64,000 nt of DNA from Rhodanobacter sp. (GTDB lineage: Bacteria; Pseudomonadota; Gammaproteobacteria; Xanthomonadales; Rhodanobacteraceae). Within the stretch, counting starts at the first letter, position 1. Each line of letters opens with the position of its first letter. Below the pieces are notes generated by a model, which saw only the letters and a list, made by a program, of their open reading frames with translations, had not been told where the DNA came from and made no database searches. Of this stretch, positions 1 to 9,212 are shown in pieces. Both the position numbers and the translations under genes were made by a program. The DNA is taken from assembly GCA_004298015.1 (NCBI GenBank), contig SCSE01000080.1:20980-84979 (forward strand), read 5' to 3'.

Positions 1-150
1 CAGCGAGTGCACCTGCTTGTGCTCAAGTGCGGGAATATTGATACGGCGCACGTCGCCGTCGACGCGGATCATCGGCGGCAGGCCTGCCGAAAGGTGCAGA
101 TCCGAGGCCTTGTTCTTCACCGAGAAGGCAAGCAGTTCGGCAATGTCCAT
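1..150 (-). CDS. pilT: Type IV pilus retraction ATPase PilT (5' end only)
   Basis: These are the first 50 codons of PilT, the hexameric cytoplasmic ATPase that retracts type IV pili and drives twitching motility. The translation begins MDIAELLAFSVKNKASDLHL and continues through SAGLPPMIRVDGDVRRI, the conserved PilT N-terminal domain. The Walker and His-box regions lie beyond the window edge. The ATG at 150 is preceded on the minus strand by a purine-rich AGGGGAA ribosome binding site. The gene is divergent from proC. Truncation is due only to the window boundary. Confidence 0.93.
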   Translation of the reverse strand, partial: MDIAELLAFSVKNKASDLHLSAGLPPMIRVDGDVRRINIPALEHKQVHSL

Positions 151-476
151 CTATAGGGTTCCCCTCAACCGATCGTCTGGATGACTCAAGTGACACCGCA
201 GCGAGGGCGACTCACGGAAACCGGCCTCATCGGCTGGTGCTGGCGCACGTCCTGCCCCAAAGCCGATACCGCCCCCCCTGCAGCTGTCCCGATACTACTC
301 GGGCCGCGGGCGGTGCGGCCAGCATTTCCGATGACCGGCGCACAATATCGTCGACTCTGTTGCGCCTCATCCAGGAATCGTGCGTGGCACAACGCCATCT
401 TCCGAGCTTTGCCGCCACCTTGGCGCCGACTCCGGTAAGGTTACGTTCTCAATAGTATTGCGAAGGAGCTTTTTGC
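151..476. other. Divergent pilT/proC intergenic region, no gene seen
   Basis: This 326-bp gap must hold the promoters of pilT (leftward) and proC (rightward). Short overlapping ORFs are present on both strands but none resembles a known protein. YggS, the PLP-homeostasis protein often encoded beside proC and yggT, is not recognisable in any frame. The proC start has a good GAAGGAG ribosome binding site about 9 nt upstream. Confidence 0.6.
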
Positions 477-1310
477 ATGACACGTATTGCCTTTGTCGGC
501 GGTGGCAACATGGCACGAAGCCTGATCGGCGGCCTGCTGAAAACCGGCTTCGCTGCCGGCGACATTCGGGTGGCCGAACCCAACGCCGAAGCCCGTCAGT
601 CGCTGGGGCGCGAATTCGGCGTGACCTGCTACGCGGAAAACGCGCTTGCGATCGCCGATGTCGATGTCATCCTGCTGGCGGTCAAGCCGCAGATCATGCC
701 GATGATCCGCGACGAACTTCACGATACCCTGCAACGCAACCGGCCACTACTGATTTCTATCGCCGCCGGGGTGCGGCTGGATCAGCTCGAACGCTGGTTC
801 GGCAGCCAGCTGCCGATCGTGCGCTGCATGCCGAACACGCCTTCCCTGATCGGCGCGGGCGCCACCGGGCTATGCGCCAACAAACACGTCAGCACTCCGC
901 AAAAGGCCCTGGCCCAACATATCCTCGACGCCGCCGGCATCACCCGCTGGGTCGACGACGAGGCGCTGATGGACACGGTCACCGCCATATCCGGCTCCGC
1001 CCCGGCGTATTTCTTCGCCCTGGTCGAGGCCCTCGAAGACGCCGCAGCGGCGCAGGGACTGCCACGTGAAACCGCCCGTGCACTGGCCGCCCAGACCTGC
1101 CTCGGCGCCGGCCGCATGCTGGTGGAAAGCGGCGAGGCACCGGGGACACTGCGCCAGCGGGTGACATCCCCGAACGGCACCACCCAGGCGGCACTCGAGA
1201 GCTTCCAGGCCGATGGCCTGGCACGCATCACGGCGCGCGCGGTAGCCGCTGCCACCCAACGCGGCGCAGCGCTGGCGGCGGAACTGGACCACGGAGCTCC
1301 ATCCAAGTGA
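477..1310 (+). CDS. proC: Pyrroline-5-carboxylate reductase
   Basis: This enzyme catalyses the last step of proline synthesis, NAD(P)H-dependent reduction of 1-pyrroline-5-carboxylate to L-proline, in the cytoplasm. The 277-aa protein has the usual family length. It opens with the Rossmann motif FVGGGNMARSLIGGL and contains the central VRCMPNTPSLIGAG segment and the C-terminal signature RQRVTSPNGTTQAALE. The ATG is preceded by GAAGGAG. Its last bases overlap the GTG start of yggT (GTGA), so the two genes are probably translationally coupled. Confidence 0.97.
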   Translation: MTRIAFVGGGNMARSLIGGLLKTGFAAGDIRVAEPNAEARQSLGREFGVTCYAENALAIADVDVILLAVKPQIMPMIRDELHDTLQRNRPLLISIAAGVRLDQLERWFGSQLPIVRCMPNTPSLIGAGATGLCANKHVSTPQKALAQHILDAAGITRWVDDEALMDTVTAISGSAPAYFFALVEALEDAAAAQGLPRETARALAAQTCLGAGRMLVESGEAPGTLRQRVTSPNGTTQAALESFQADGLARITARAVAAATQRGAALAAELDHGAPSK

Positions 1311-1882
1311 GCTATCTGCTGAACGCTTTCTCGATGCTGATCGGCCTGGCCTTCGATGCCGTGGTCGCCCTGCTGGTGCTGCGCCTGTTGGCCGAAGCGT
1401 GCCGGGTCGACTTCAACAATCCGCTGAGCCAGTTTGTCTACCGCACCACCAATCCGGTACTGGCGCCGATCCGGCGCGTGGTGCCGAACTGGCGGCGAAT
1501 CAACATCGCCGCCCTGCTGCTGGCGTGGCTGGCTGTCGTATTGAAGCAATTGCTGCTGTTTGGCTTGCTCGGCGTGATGCCGCATCCGCTCGGCTTGCTG
1601 CTGCTGGGTCTGGCCAAGTTGCTCGATTTCGTCCTGGTCTTCTACCTGATCGTGATCTTCGGCTGGTCGCTGCTCAGCATGTTTGCGCCGGATCAGCGCC
1701 AGCCGCTGCTGCGCCTGGCCAGTAGCCTGGTGGAGCCGCTGCTGCGACCGCTGCAGGGGCGGCTGGTGGTCGGCAGCATCGACTTCGCGCCAATGGCGGT
1801 GATGCTCGCACTGCTGCTCGCGCGCATGCTGATATCCGCGCCCTTGATGGACCTTGGCGCCCGACTGGCGCTGGGCGGCTGA
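1307..1882 (+). CDS. YggT family integral membrane protein
   Basis: This 191-aa polytopic protein contains two copies of the YggT module, each with paired hydrophobic helices. The RLLAEACRVDFNNPLSQFVYRTTNPVLAPIRRVVP segment (in the first ~60 residues) and the later SLVEPLLRPLQ segment are typical of the family. Distant relatives are implicated in membrane and division-site organisation and in osmotic shock resistance, but the biochemical role is not settled. It starts with GTG overlapping the proC stop by 4 bp. The yggT gene accompanies proC in many proteobacteria. Confidence 0.9.
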   Translation: MSYLLNAFSMLIGLAFDAVVALLVLRLLAEACRVDFNNPLSQFVYRTTNPVLAPIRRVVPNWRRINIAALLLAWLAVVLKQLLLFGLLGVMPHPLGLLLLGLAKLLDFVLVFYLIVIFGWSLLSMFAPDQRQPLLRLASSLVEPLLRPLQGRLVVGSIDFAPMAVMLALLLARMLISAPLMDLGARLALGG

Positions 1883-1891
1883 TCGTCGCCA

Positions 1892-1909
1892 GAGGGCGAC
1901 GGCGCCCTC
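1892..1909. terminator. Hairpin between convergent yggT and the B12-binding-type gene
   Basis: GAGGGCG and CGCCCTC form a perfect 7-bp stem around an ACGG loop just after the yggT stop. No T-run follows on either strand, so this is at best a weak or factor-assisted terminator. It lies in a ~150-bp gap between converging genes with no other visible content. Confidence 0.35.
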
Positions 1910-2031
1910 GGCGAGATGGCTGAGCCTCACTCCCACCGCAACGCCGAGGGCGTCTCGACCTGCTCAACTGCGGCAGCGCGTCCATCGCCACCGCAGCGAC
2001 GAGAAGATGGCGTCATGGCCAACGCGGCCTC

Positions 2032-2829
2032 TCAGCGCAGCGCCCACGCCCTGATGAGGCGATGCATCGCCTCCAGGCCGTCGAACAGTGCCGCAGGTCC
2101 AGGCTGCAGGATGATCGGCGACTTGATCTCGTGCAGATCGCCGTGGCGTACGGCCGGAATGGTCTCCCAGCCCGGCCTTGCCGCCACGCGTTCGGGTCGG
2201 AACCGCTTGCCGCACCACGAGCCAAAAATGATGTCGGGGGCGCGTCGCACCACCTCGTCACCGTTGGCCAGGATGCGCTGCTTCGCCAGCGACTCTCGGG
2301 CCAGCTCGGGGAAGCAATCGTCGCCACCGGCGATGCCGACCAGCTCGGCGACCCAGCGGATACCGGTGATGATGGGATCGTCCCACTCCTCGAAATACAC
2401 CTTCGGGCGGCACGGCAGCTGAGCGGCGGCGGCACGGATTTCCGCGATGTGCCGCTCGGCCGTTTGCGCGTACGCCTCGGCCTTCTCGTGTGCGCCGACC
2501 ATCGCGCCGAGCCGGCGGATATAGGCGAGAATCCCGTCGACGCTGCGATGGTTGCTGACCCATACCTCGACGCCGGCCTTGATCAGCTCGCGCGCGATAT
2601 CGGCCTGGATATCGGAAAAACCGATCGCCAGATCCGGCTGCAACTTCAGGATTTCACCGATCTTTGCACTGGTGAAGGCCGACACCTTGGGCTTTTCCTT
2701 GCGCGCCCGCGGCGGACGCACGGTAAAGCCCGAGATACCGACGATGCGGTGCTCCTCACCAAGCGCGTACAGCACTTCGGTGGGCTCCTCGGTGAGGCAG
2801 ACGATGCGCCGGGGATAGGCGTCGCCCAT
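2032..2829 (-). CDS. Cobalamin-binding-type periplasmic-binding-fold protein (BtuF-like)
   Basis: This 265-aa protein has the TroA/BtuF-like fold (Peripla_BP_2 family) used to bind cobalamin or iron chelates. Recognisable parts are YPRRIVCLTEEPTEVLYALGE at the N-terminus, the KIGEILKLQPDLAIGFSDIQ lobe and WDDPIITGIRWVAELVGIAGG further on. Oddly, no signal peptide or lipobox is visible, and no permease or ATPase gene is adjacent, so import is not assured. The ATG at 2829 overlaps the pdxH stop by one base (TAATG). A longer frame reaches 2877 but would overlap pdxH. The ligand is inferred from family resemblance only. Confidence 0.8.
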   Translation of the reverse strand: MGDAYPRRIVCLTEEPTEVLYALGEEHRIVGISGFTVRPPRARKEKPKVSAFTSAKIGEILKLQPDLAIGFSDIQADIARELIKAGVEVWVSNHRSVDGILAYIRRLGAMVGAHEKAEAYAQTAERHIAEIRAAAAQLPCRPKVYFEEWDDPIITGIRWVAELVGIAGGDDCFPELARESLAKQRILANGDEVVRRAPDIIFGSWCGKRFRPERVAARPGWETIPAVRHGDLHEIKSPIILQPGPAALFDGLEAMHRLIRAWALR

Positions 2830-3416
2830 TACGGGTAAAGCAGCCGGCTGGTCCAGGTCTGGCCGTGGCGACTCCACCTCAGCCGCTCATGCAGGCGGAA
2901 TTCGGCGCCATACCAGAACTCCAGGATGTCCGGTTCAACCATATAGCCACCCCAGTGCGGCGGCCGGGGCACGTCGCGGCCCGCGTACTCCATTTCGCAG
3001 CGCGCCATGCGCTGCTCGAAGGTGTCACGATCCGGCAAGGTTTGCGATTGCAGCGAGGCCCATGCGCCGAGCTGACTCTGCCGCGGGCGACTGGCGAAGT
3101 AGGCATCGGACTCGTCGTCCTGAAGTTTGCGGGTCGTGCCTTCCACCCGGACCTGCACGCCGTGCCGAACTTTTTCCCAGAAGAAACACAACGCGACTTG
3201 GGGATGCGCCTCCATCTGGCTTCCCTTGTCGCTCTGGTAATTGGTAAAGAAACGGAATCCCCGCTCGTCTACGCCCTTCAGCAACACAATGCGCGAAGCT
3301 ACGTGGCCCGCGCTGTCGACGGTGGCCAGATTCATCGGTATCGGAGCGCTGTCGTCCCCTGCCCTGGCCTCGTCCAGGAGTTTTCGAAAGGTCTCAAGTA
3401 GGTCGCGATTGAGCAT
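2829..3416 (-). CDS. pdxH: Pyridoxine/pyridoxamine 5'-phosphate oxidase
   Basis: This FMN enzyme oxidises pyridoxine- or pyridoxamine-5'-phosphate to pyridoxal phosphate. Family landmarks are SRIVLLKGVDERGFRFFTNY, the FFWEKVRHGVQVRVEG strand, the SRPRQSQLGAWAS active-site segment and a terminal RLLYP close to the canonical RLxP. The start at MLNRDLLETF (195 aa) is chosen because an AAGGGAAG ribosome binding site lies about 9 nt upstream. In-frame starts at 3440 and 3452 (GTG) lack one. The gene overlaps the downstream B12-binding-type gene by one base. Confidence 0.95.
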   Translation of the reverse strand: MLNRDLLETFRKLLDEARAGDDSAPIPMNLATVDSAGHVASRIVLLKGVDERGFRFFTNYQSDKGSQMEAHPQVALCFFWEKVRHGVQVRVEGTTRKLQDDESDAYFASRPRQSQLGAWASLQSQTLPDRDTFEQRMARCEMEYAGRDVPRPPHWGGYMVEPDILEFWYGAEFRLHERLRWSRHGQTWTSRLLYP

Positions 3417-3648
3417 GAACTGAAATCTTCCCTTTGGCATCGTGGCCGACACGCGCCATCATGTTATGGATGAACCGACGTGATGATAGTGCAATGCTCC
3501 TCCGATCCAGCAGCGCAAGTGCCGCATCCCCGGCCAAGGGCCCGACATCCTCGCTTCGCCGCCCTGGCTGCGGGGTCGAGCCAGAGTGGATCGGGTTCGA
3601 GCATCATCGGGGGGGCGCATGCGCTCGTTCGACCGCGCTACGGAGCCG

Positions 3649-4479
3649 ATGATGCCGATCACAAGCCCTCAGAACGAAGCCCTTGCCGGTCACCTGCTTG
3701 ACCATTATGGCGAACGTATCGCGCGCGCTCGGCGACCCTATATCCTTGGCCTTTCCGGCCTGCAGGGCAGTGGCAAAAGCACGCTGGCGCAAGTGATGAA
3801 GGCACAGGCCGAGCGCCGAGGCTGGTCCACGGTGGTGCTTTCGCTGGACGATTTCTACTACGCTCGCAGCGATCGTGAGGCACTGGCGCAGCAGGTGCAC
3901 CCGCTGTTGCGCAGTCGCGGGGTGCCGGGCACCCACGAAATCGAACTGCTGCTTTCCGTGCTGGCAGCGCTGCCGCAGGCATCAGACAAGCTGCCGGTGC
4001 GTCACCCGCGCTTCGACAAGGGCCGCGACACGCGCATTCCGCCCTCGCGCTGGTCACGGATCGGCCAGCGCCCCAACCTGGTCATCGTCGAGGGTTGGGC
4101 GCTGGGCATTCGCCCGCAGTTGCAGAGCGCACTGACGGCGCCGATCAACGCCCTGGAGCGTACCGAAGATCCCGATGGGCGCTGGCGCCGATGGGTCAAC
4201 CAGCAGTTGCGCAGCTACCAGCCGCTATGGCGCAAATTCGACGCCTTGATCGTACTGCAGGCGCCCAGTTGGGATGTCGTACGCCGTTGGCGCGGTGAAC
4301 AGGAACAGGCTTTGCTGGCGCGTCATGCCCCACTCGCCATGGATGCCGTGGCGATGAAACGGTTCCTGGCGCATTTCGAACGCCTCAGCCGGCATGCTCT
4401 CGCCACCTTGCCGGCACTGGCCGACACCTGTGTGGAATACGACCGCACGCGCAAGGTGATCGGCATCAGTCACGATTGA
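3649..4479 (+). CDS. P-loop kinase, D-glycerate 3-kinase (GLYK) type
   Basis: This 276-aa P-loop kinase resembles the plant and yeast GLYK-type D-glycerate 3-kinases and the uridine-kinase/phosphoribulokinase fold. It has Walker A GLSGLQGSGKST, the VLSLDDFYYARSDR segment, VRHPRFDKGRDTR and VIVEGWALGIRP. The predicted reaction is ATP + D-glycerate to 3-phosphoglycerate. The start is set at MMPITSP because ACGGAG lies just upstream. An upstream in-frame ATG at 3586 is less likely. The substrate assignment is by homology only. Confidence 0.85.
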   Translation: MMPITSPQNEALAGHLLDHYGERIARARRPYILGLSGLQGSGKSTLAQVMKAQAERRGWSTVVLSLDDFYYARSDREALAQQVHPLLRSRGVPGTHEIELLLSVLAALPQASDKLPVRHPRFDKGRDTRIPPSRWSRIGQRPNLVIVEGWALGIRPQLQSALTAPINALERTEDPDGRWRRWVNQQLRSYQPLWRKFDALIVLQAPSWDVVRRWRGEQEQALLARHAPLAMDAVAMKRFLAHFERLSRHALATLPALADTCVEYDRTRKVIGISHD

Positions 4480-4588
4480 TCTGAAATGAAGGCTCAAGGG
4501 TATCTGCCACACTGCAGCCGATGTGGCGCAACAGAGACACGATCGACGCCCCCACAGCAGGGTTCGCAAGGTTTTTGCCGTTCCCCGC

Positions 4589-4930
4589 TCACCCCACCTC
4601 GACCTGTACCGCCGTGCCATAGGCCAGCACTTCGGTGACCCCCTCGGCCACGTCGTTGGCGTCATAGCGCATCGCCACCACGGCATTGGCACCCATCGCC
4701 GCCGCATGCTGCAGCATCAGCTCGAAGGCTTCTTCGTGGGCCTTTTCGCACAACTCGGTATAGATCGAGATATTGCCGCCAACCAGGGTCTGCAGCGCCG
4801 CGCCGAGATTGCCGATGACGCTGCGCGACCGCACCGTGATACCCCGCACGATGCCCATGGAGCGCACCACCCGTACGCCGTGCAGCTGGTCGGCGGTAGT
4901 GACCTGATGATGGGGGATACCTGGGGCCAT
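4589..4930 (-). CDS. YbjQ/UPF0145 family protein
   Basis: This 113-aa cytoplasmic protein belongs to the YbjQ (UPF0145, PF01906) family, putative heavy-metal-binding proteins that form pentameric rings in solved structures. The signature [15 protein letters not shown] and the C-terminal [11 protein letters not shown] segment are clear. The start MAPGIPHHQ is supported by an AGGAGA ribosome binding site; the longer frame to 4960 lacks one. The function is not established for the family. The ~110 bp before it (4480-4588) hold nothing recognisable. Confidence 0.88.
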   Translation of the reverse strand: MAPGIPHHQVTTADQLHGVRVVRSMGIVRGITVRSRSVIGNLGAALQTLVGGNISIYTELCEKAHEEAFELMLQHAAAMGANAVVAMRYDANDVAEGVTEVLAYGTAVQVEVG

Positions 4931-4971
4931 GAGAGTTCTCCTATCGGTGGATTGTGGCAAAGCACAGGGTG

Positions 4972-5805
4972 TCAGGATTCAAGCAACGCAGCATAGCCCG
5001 CGCGCGCGTCGCGCCAGCGCGGAACGAAGCCGCTGGCGCGCAGGCGGGCGTTGCTGAGCCGCTTGCTGCCCACCGCCGCCGGTGCCGGACCGTCGATGGC
5101 AGTCGGTACGCCGATCAATGACGCCAGATGGTCGTACAGCCGGTCCAGCGGCAGCGGCGTGTCGTCCACGCCGAGGTAGAGTGGCAGCGGCGCATGCAGG
5201 TCCAGCAGATGCACGATCGCCGCGGCGGCATCGTCGACATGCATCCGGTTGGCCCAATGCGGTTGTGCGCGAGGTGCCCTGAGCTGGCCCGCCCGCAGCC
5301 GCTCCAGCCACTGCAGACGCCCCGGCCCGTAAAGCCCCGCCAGACGCAGCACGACCGCCGGCAGCTTTCGTGCTGCCAGCGCCTGCTCCGCCTGCAGCAA
5401 CACCTGGCCATTGAAGCCCAACGGTGCCGGCGGCGTGCTTTCGTCGACCCAGGCACCGGCATGCTCGCCATAGACTGCACTCGAGGACACCAGCAGCACG
5501 CGTTGCATGCGATCCAGATCCAGTGCATCGAGCAGATGCCGCAAGCCATCGATGAAAATCGCCCGATACGCGCTCACTTCGCGACGATCCGGGGTCGGCA
5601 GATAGACCAGCCGCGTGATGCCGCCCGGCAGTTCATGCAGGCTTTCAACCCGGGTCAGGTCGCCACGCCGCCAGCAGATACCGCCGGGATCTTCCGGTGG
5701 CGGCTGTCGACGCAGCGCGAACACCTCGTCGCCACGCGCCAGCAAACGCTGTGCCACACGCCCACCCAGATCGCCGCAACCAGCCAGTAAAACCCGTTCG
5801 CCCAT
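4972..5805 (-). CDS. NAD(P)-dependent epimerase/dehydratase family protein (YeeZ-like)
   Basis: This 277-aa extended short-chain dehydrogenase carries the N-terminal nucleotide-binding motif [17 protein letters not shown] and an [16 protein letters not shown] segment matching the Ser-Tyr active-site region of nucleotide-sugar epimerases. It most resembles the YeeZ group of unknown substrate. The ATG at 5805 is preferred over the adjacent in-frame GTG. It is divergent from aroK with only 35 bp between the two starts, so their promoters must overlap. Confidence 0.82.
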   Translation of the reverse strand: MGERVLLAGCGDLGGRVAQRLLARGDEVFALRRQPPPEDPGGICWRRGDLTRVESLHELPGGITRLVYLPTPDRREVSAYRAIFIDGLRHLLDALDLDRMQRVLLVSSSAVYGEHAGAWVDESTPPAPLGFNGQVLLQAEQALAARKLPAVVLRLAGLYGPGRLQWLERLRAGQLRAPRAQPHWANRMHVDDAAAAIVHLLDLHAPLPLYLGVDDTPLPLDRLYDHLASLIGVPTAIDGPAPAAVGSKRLSNARLRASGFVPRWRDARAGYAALLES

Positions 5806-5840
5806 CACCGCCCCCGTGGCCGCCCTGTTAGCATTTACGC

Positions 5841-6398
5841 ATGAATCCTTCGTCCAGCCTGTTCATTGTCGGACCGACCGGCGCCGGCAAGACGTCCGTC
5901 GGGCGCCGGCTTGCTGTGCATTATGGCCTGCCGTTCGTCGACCTCGATCAGGAGATCGAACAGCACACCGGGGTGGATGTGAGCACCGTCTTCGACATCG
6001 AGGGCGAGGCCGGCTTTCGCCAACGCGAGAGTACCCTGCTCGATGAATGCACCCGCCGCAGCCATATGGTCCTGGCCACCGGCGCTGGCGCGGTGCTTGA
6101 TCCGCAGAATCGCCGGCACCTGGTCGCACGCGGTTTCGTGGTCTGGCTGCAGACCAGTATCGAACAGCAACTGGAGCGGCTGGAGCGCGACAATCGGCGT
6201 CCGCTGCTCGCCGGCACCCACCGGCTTGCGCGACTGCAGCTGATGGCACAGATTCGCGCACCGCTCTATCGCGACATCGCCGACATCGCCATACCCGGCG
6301 AGCACGGCAGCGTCAACGACGCCAGCGAACGCTGCATTGCGCTGATCGACAGCCACTGGCAGCGGCACCCGATTTCCTCGCCACCACAGATCGCATGA
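5841..6398 (+). CDS. aroK: Shikimate kinase
   Basis: Shikimate kinase phosphorylates shikimate at the 3-OH in the chorismate pathway. The 185-aa protein has Walker [13 protein letters not shown], the shikimate-binding [19 protein letters not shown] and the lid region RRPLLAG. The glycine-rich substrate motif, normally GGG in ATGGGAVL, reads [10 protein letters not shown] here, so the middle glycine is alanine. The gene overlaps aroB by 4 bp (ATGA), indicating an aroKB operon. Confidence 0.94.
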   Translation: MNPSSSLFIVGPTGAGKTSVGRRLAVHYGLPFVDLDQEIEQHTGVDVSTVFDIEGEAGFRQRESTLLDECTRRSHMVLATGAGAVLDPQNRRHLVARGFVVWLQTSIEQQLERLERDNRRPLLAGTHRLARLQLMAQIRAPLYRDIADIAIPGEHGSVNDASERCIALIDSHWQRHPISSPPQIA

Positions 6399-7486
6399 AC
6401 ATGACAGCAGTCCAGACCATCGACGTCGTCCTCGGCCAGCGCAGTTATCCGGTATGGATCGGCCCCGGCCTGCTCGACGACGCCGCACGCTGGCGCCGCG
6501 TGCTGCGTGGTCGTCATGTGCTGGTGCTGAGCAATACCACCGTCGCGCCGCTGTATCTGGAACGCCTGAGCCAGGGCTTGCAGGGGCTGACGTGGTCCTC
6601 GTTCCTGCTCGACGATGGCGAGGCACACAAGAGCTTCGCCAACGTCGGGCGAGCCCTGGAAGCACTCGGTCAGCTCGGCGCCACCCGCGATGCCTGCGTC
6701 ATCGCGCTGGGCGGTGGTGTGGTCGGCGACCTGGCCGGCTTTACCGCCGCCTGCTGGATGCGCGGTATCGACTTCATCCAGATCCCCACTACCTTGCTGG
6801 CGATGGTCGACTCATCGGTGGGCGGCAAGACCGGCGTCAACCTGCCGACCGGCAAGAATCTGGTCGGCGCCTTCCACCAGCCCCGCGCGGTAGTGGCCGA
6901 CATCGTGACCCTGGAAACCCTGCCTGAGCGCGAGTACCGCGCCGGGCTGGCCGAGGTGATCAAGGGCGCGGCGATCGGCGACGAGGCGTTCTTCAACTGG
7001 CTGGAGCAACAGGTCGAGGCACTGATCGCCCGTGAGCCGACGGTGCTGATCGAGGCGATCGCGCGCAAGGTGCGCTACAAGGCTGGCGTAGTTTCCCGTG
7101 ACGAAACCGAACAAGGCGAGCGCGCCCTGCTCAACCTCGGCCATACCTTCGGCCATGCCCTGGAAACCGCCGGCGGCTATACCCGCTTGCTGCATGGCGA
7201 AGGCGTGGCCATCGGCATGGTACTGGCCGCACGCCTGTCCGAACGCCTCGGCATGAGCGATGCAACCCATACCGCCCGGCTGCAACATCTGCTGCAACGC
7301 CTTGGCCTGCCGATGGTGATCCCGACCGCGATGGATCCGCAGCAGCTGTTGGCATTGATGCGGCTGGACAAGAAAAACAGCGCCGGCCAGCTACGCTTGA
7401 TCCTGTGGCGCGGTGTCGGCCATGCCGAAATTGTCAGCGGAGTCGATGAATCCGACGTGCTGGCCGTGCTGCAAAGCCCGTCCTGA
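6395..7486 (+). CDS. aroB: 3-Dehydroquinate synthase
   Basis: AroB converts DAHP to 3-dehydroquinate using NAD+ and a divalent metal, the second step of aromatic amino acid synthesis. The 363-aa length is standard. Signatures are [20 protein letters not shown], the [19 protein letters not shown] block and the metal ligands in [12 protein letters not shown] plus [11 protein letters not shown]. Its ATG overlaps the aroK stop, so the two are coupled. About 250 bp follow before the next gene, with a TATAAACT element near 7689 that could be a -10 box for the WGR gene. Confidence 0.97.
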   Translation: MNMTAVQTIDVVLGQRSYPVWIGPGLLDDAARWRRVLRGRHVLVLSNTTVAPLYLERLSQGLQGLTWSSFLLDDGEAHKSFANVGRALEALGQLGATRDACVIALGGGVVGDLAGFTAACWMRGIDFIQIPTTLLAMVDSSVGGKTGVNLPTGKNLVGAFHQPRAVVADIVTLETLPEREYRAGLAEVIKGAAIGDEAFFNWLEQQVEALIAREPTVLIEAIARKVRYKAGVVSRDETEQGERALLNLGHTFGHALETAGGYTRLLHGEGVAIGMVLAARLSERLGMSDATHTARLQHLLQRLGLPMVIPTAMDPQQLLALMRLDKKNSAGQLRLILWRGVGHAEIVSGVDESDVLAVLQSPS

Positions 7487-7742
7487 TGCCCCGCATCCAG
7501 CAGCCTCAATGTCGCGAATCCGCATCAGATGGCTCCTTGCAGCTGCGGTCTGCCACGTTTTTCTCGAGCCCACCGATCGAGGAAGGCCATCTCAAACCAT
7601 GCTCCAAACGAGGGTACAGTCGATGGGTCGTCAGGAATGCCGTAGCAGCACACAACAGGCCGCGGGCACGGCGCACCGGCGCAAATCCTATAAACTGTGA
7701 CGTCCGGCCGCGTGCCGGCCCGTGCTTGACCCACTGGAACCC

Positions 7743-8003
7743 ATGCGCCTCTATCTGCAAACCAACCCCACCTCGGCCGAGGCTCCGCGCTATGTCCAGA
7801 TCGTGCTGGAACAGGACCTTCTCGGCGGCTGGACGCTGTATCGCGAGTCCGGTGCCCAGGGTGGCCGCGCGACCTTGAAGCGCGAGCAGTTCCTGGAACG
7901 CGAACAGGCGATTGCCGCGTTCGAGAAAGCACGCGACACCCAGTTGAAGCGCGGTTACCGGGTAATGTTCGCCCAAGGCCAGGAAGGCCCGCACGGCCAC
8001 TGA
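7743..8003 (+). CDS. WGR domain-containing small protein
   Basis: This 86-aa protein is essentially a single WGR domain, a small beta-rich fold also found in PARPs and in MolR-type regulators. The core reads RYVQIVLEQDLLGGWTLYRESG followed by the GGRATLKREQF segment. Start MRLYLQTNP is the first methionine consistent with the fold. A longer frame from 7722 adds only seven residues. Its TGA coincides with the first bases of a dispersed repeat (8001-8042). Its function is unknown. Confidence 0.82.
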   Translation: MRLYLQTNPTSAEAPRYVQIVLEQDLLGGWTLYRESGAQGGRATLKREQFLEREQAIAAFEKARDTQLKRGYRVMFAQGQEGPHGH

Positions 8004-8042
8004 GAGACTGCGAAAAAATCGTCCGCTGGCTGCGATCGCCGT
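8001..8042 (+). repeat. Dispersed stop-codon-linked element, short copy
   Basis: Starting at the TGA of the WGR gene, the sequence TGAGAGACTGCGAAAAAATC matches the element beginning at the TGA of tsaB on the opposite strand (18613 leftward); 19 of the first 21 bases are identical. Both copies later contain GGCTGCGATYGCCG. This copy lacks about 30 internal bases present in the tsaB copy. Confidence 0.6.
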
Positions 8043-8102
8043 TAGACGCCCTTGCCGGCGGCGTTCGACAGGTTCCCAAGCTCCGATCCCTCCCACACGT
8101 TG

Positions 8103-9179
8103 ATGACCATGTCCGATCTGCCGAGCCATGACCGCTACCTGCGCGCGCTGCGCTGCGAACCTGCCGACACCACGCCGGTATGGGTGATGCGTCAGGCCGG
8201 TCGCTACCTGCCCGAATACCGCGCCACCCGCGAGCGCGCCGGCAGCTTCATGGGGCTGGCGCAGAATCCGGAATACGCCTGCGAGGTCACATTGCAGCCG
8301 CTGCAGCGCTTCGAGCTGGATGCGGCGATCCTGTTTTCCGACATTCTCACGATCCCCGACGCGATGGGGCTGGGGCTGTCCTTTGCCGCTGGTGAAGGGC
8401 CGCAATTCGCCCGCCCGGTACGCCATGCCAGCGACGTCGCCCGCCTCGCCGTGCCGGACATGGACGGCGAACTGCGCTACGTGATGGATGCGCTGCGGCT
8501 GATCCGGCGCGAACTGGATGGCCGCGTGCCGCTGATCGGCTTTTCCGGCAGCCCCTGGACCCTGGCCTGCTACATGGTCGAAGGCCGTGGCTCGAAGGAT
8601 TTCGCCACGCTGAAGACGATGTGCTGGAGTCAGCCGAAACTCGCCCACCAGCTGCTCGACACGCTGGCTCGCGCCGTCGCCTCGTACCTGATTGCCCAGG
8701 CGGCGGCCGGCGCCCAGGCGCTTATGATCTTCGACACCTGGGGCGGCCTGCTCGGGCCGGCGCCATTCCGCGAGTTTTCGCTGCGCTACATGACGCAGAT
8801 CGTCGCCCGGCTGCAGGCCGACCCGGCATCACGCGAACTGCCGGTCACCCTGTTTTCCAAGGGCGCCACCGCGCACCTGGCGGCGCTGGCCGACAGCGGT
8901 TGCGCCGGCCTCGGCGTGGACTGGACCATCGATCTGGCCGACGCACGCGCGGCCGTCAACGGCAGGGTCGCGCTGCAAGGCAACCTCGACCCGGCGATCC
9001 TGCGGGCCACGCCCGAAGTGATCCGCCGCGAAGTGCGCGCGGTGATGGACAGCTACGGCAACCATCCTGGCCATGTGTTCAATCTCGGCCATGGCATCAC
9101 CCCGGATATCGACCCTGAGCACGTCAAGGTCCTGGTCGACGAGGTCCACGCCTACGGGCGCCAGCTGCGCGAGCAGTAA
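8103..9179 (+). CDS. hemE: Uroporphyrinogen decarboxylase
   Basis: HemE removes four acetate carboxyls from uroporphyrinogen III to give coproporphyrinogen III in heme synthesis. The protein (358 aa from this ATG) has the N-terminal signature [13 protein letters not shown], the [16 protein letters not shown] segment, [16 protein letters not shown] and the C-terminal [14 protein letters not shown]. Two closely spaced ATGs (8103, 8109) are possible starts and neither has a strong ribosome binding site. The frame also extends back to a TTG at 8052, which is unlikely. It converges on msrA. Confidence 0.96.
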   Translation: MTMSDLPSHDRYLRALRCEPADTTPVWVMRQAGRYLPEYRATRERAGSFMGLAQNPEYACEVTLQPLQRFELDAAILFSDILTIPDAMGLGLSFAAGEGPQFARPVRHASDVARLAVPDMDGELRYVMDALRLIRRELDGRVPLIGFSGSPWTLACYMVEGRGSKDFATLKTMCWSQPKLAHQLLDTLARAVASYLIAQAAAGAQALMIFDTWGGLLGPAPFREFSLRYMTQIVARLQADPASRELPVTLFSKGATAHLAALADSGCAGLGVDWTIDLADARAAVNGRVALQGNLDPAILRATPEVIRREVRAVMDSYGNHPGHVFNLGHGITPDIDPEHVKVLVDEVHAYGRQLREQ

Positions 9180-9212
9180 GCCGCACTTCGGCGTCGCCTG
9201 GGAGATACGCGC

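Noticed and set aside
181..455. Possible relic of yggS between pilT and proC
   Set aside because: None of the short ORFs on either strand shows any PLP-binding-protein motif.
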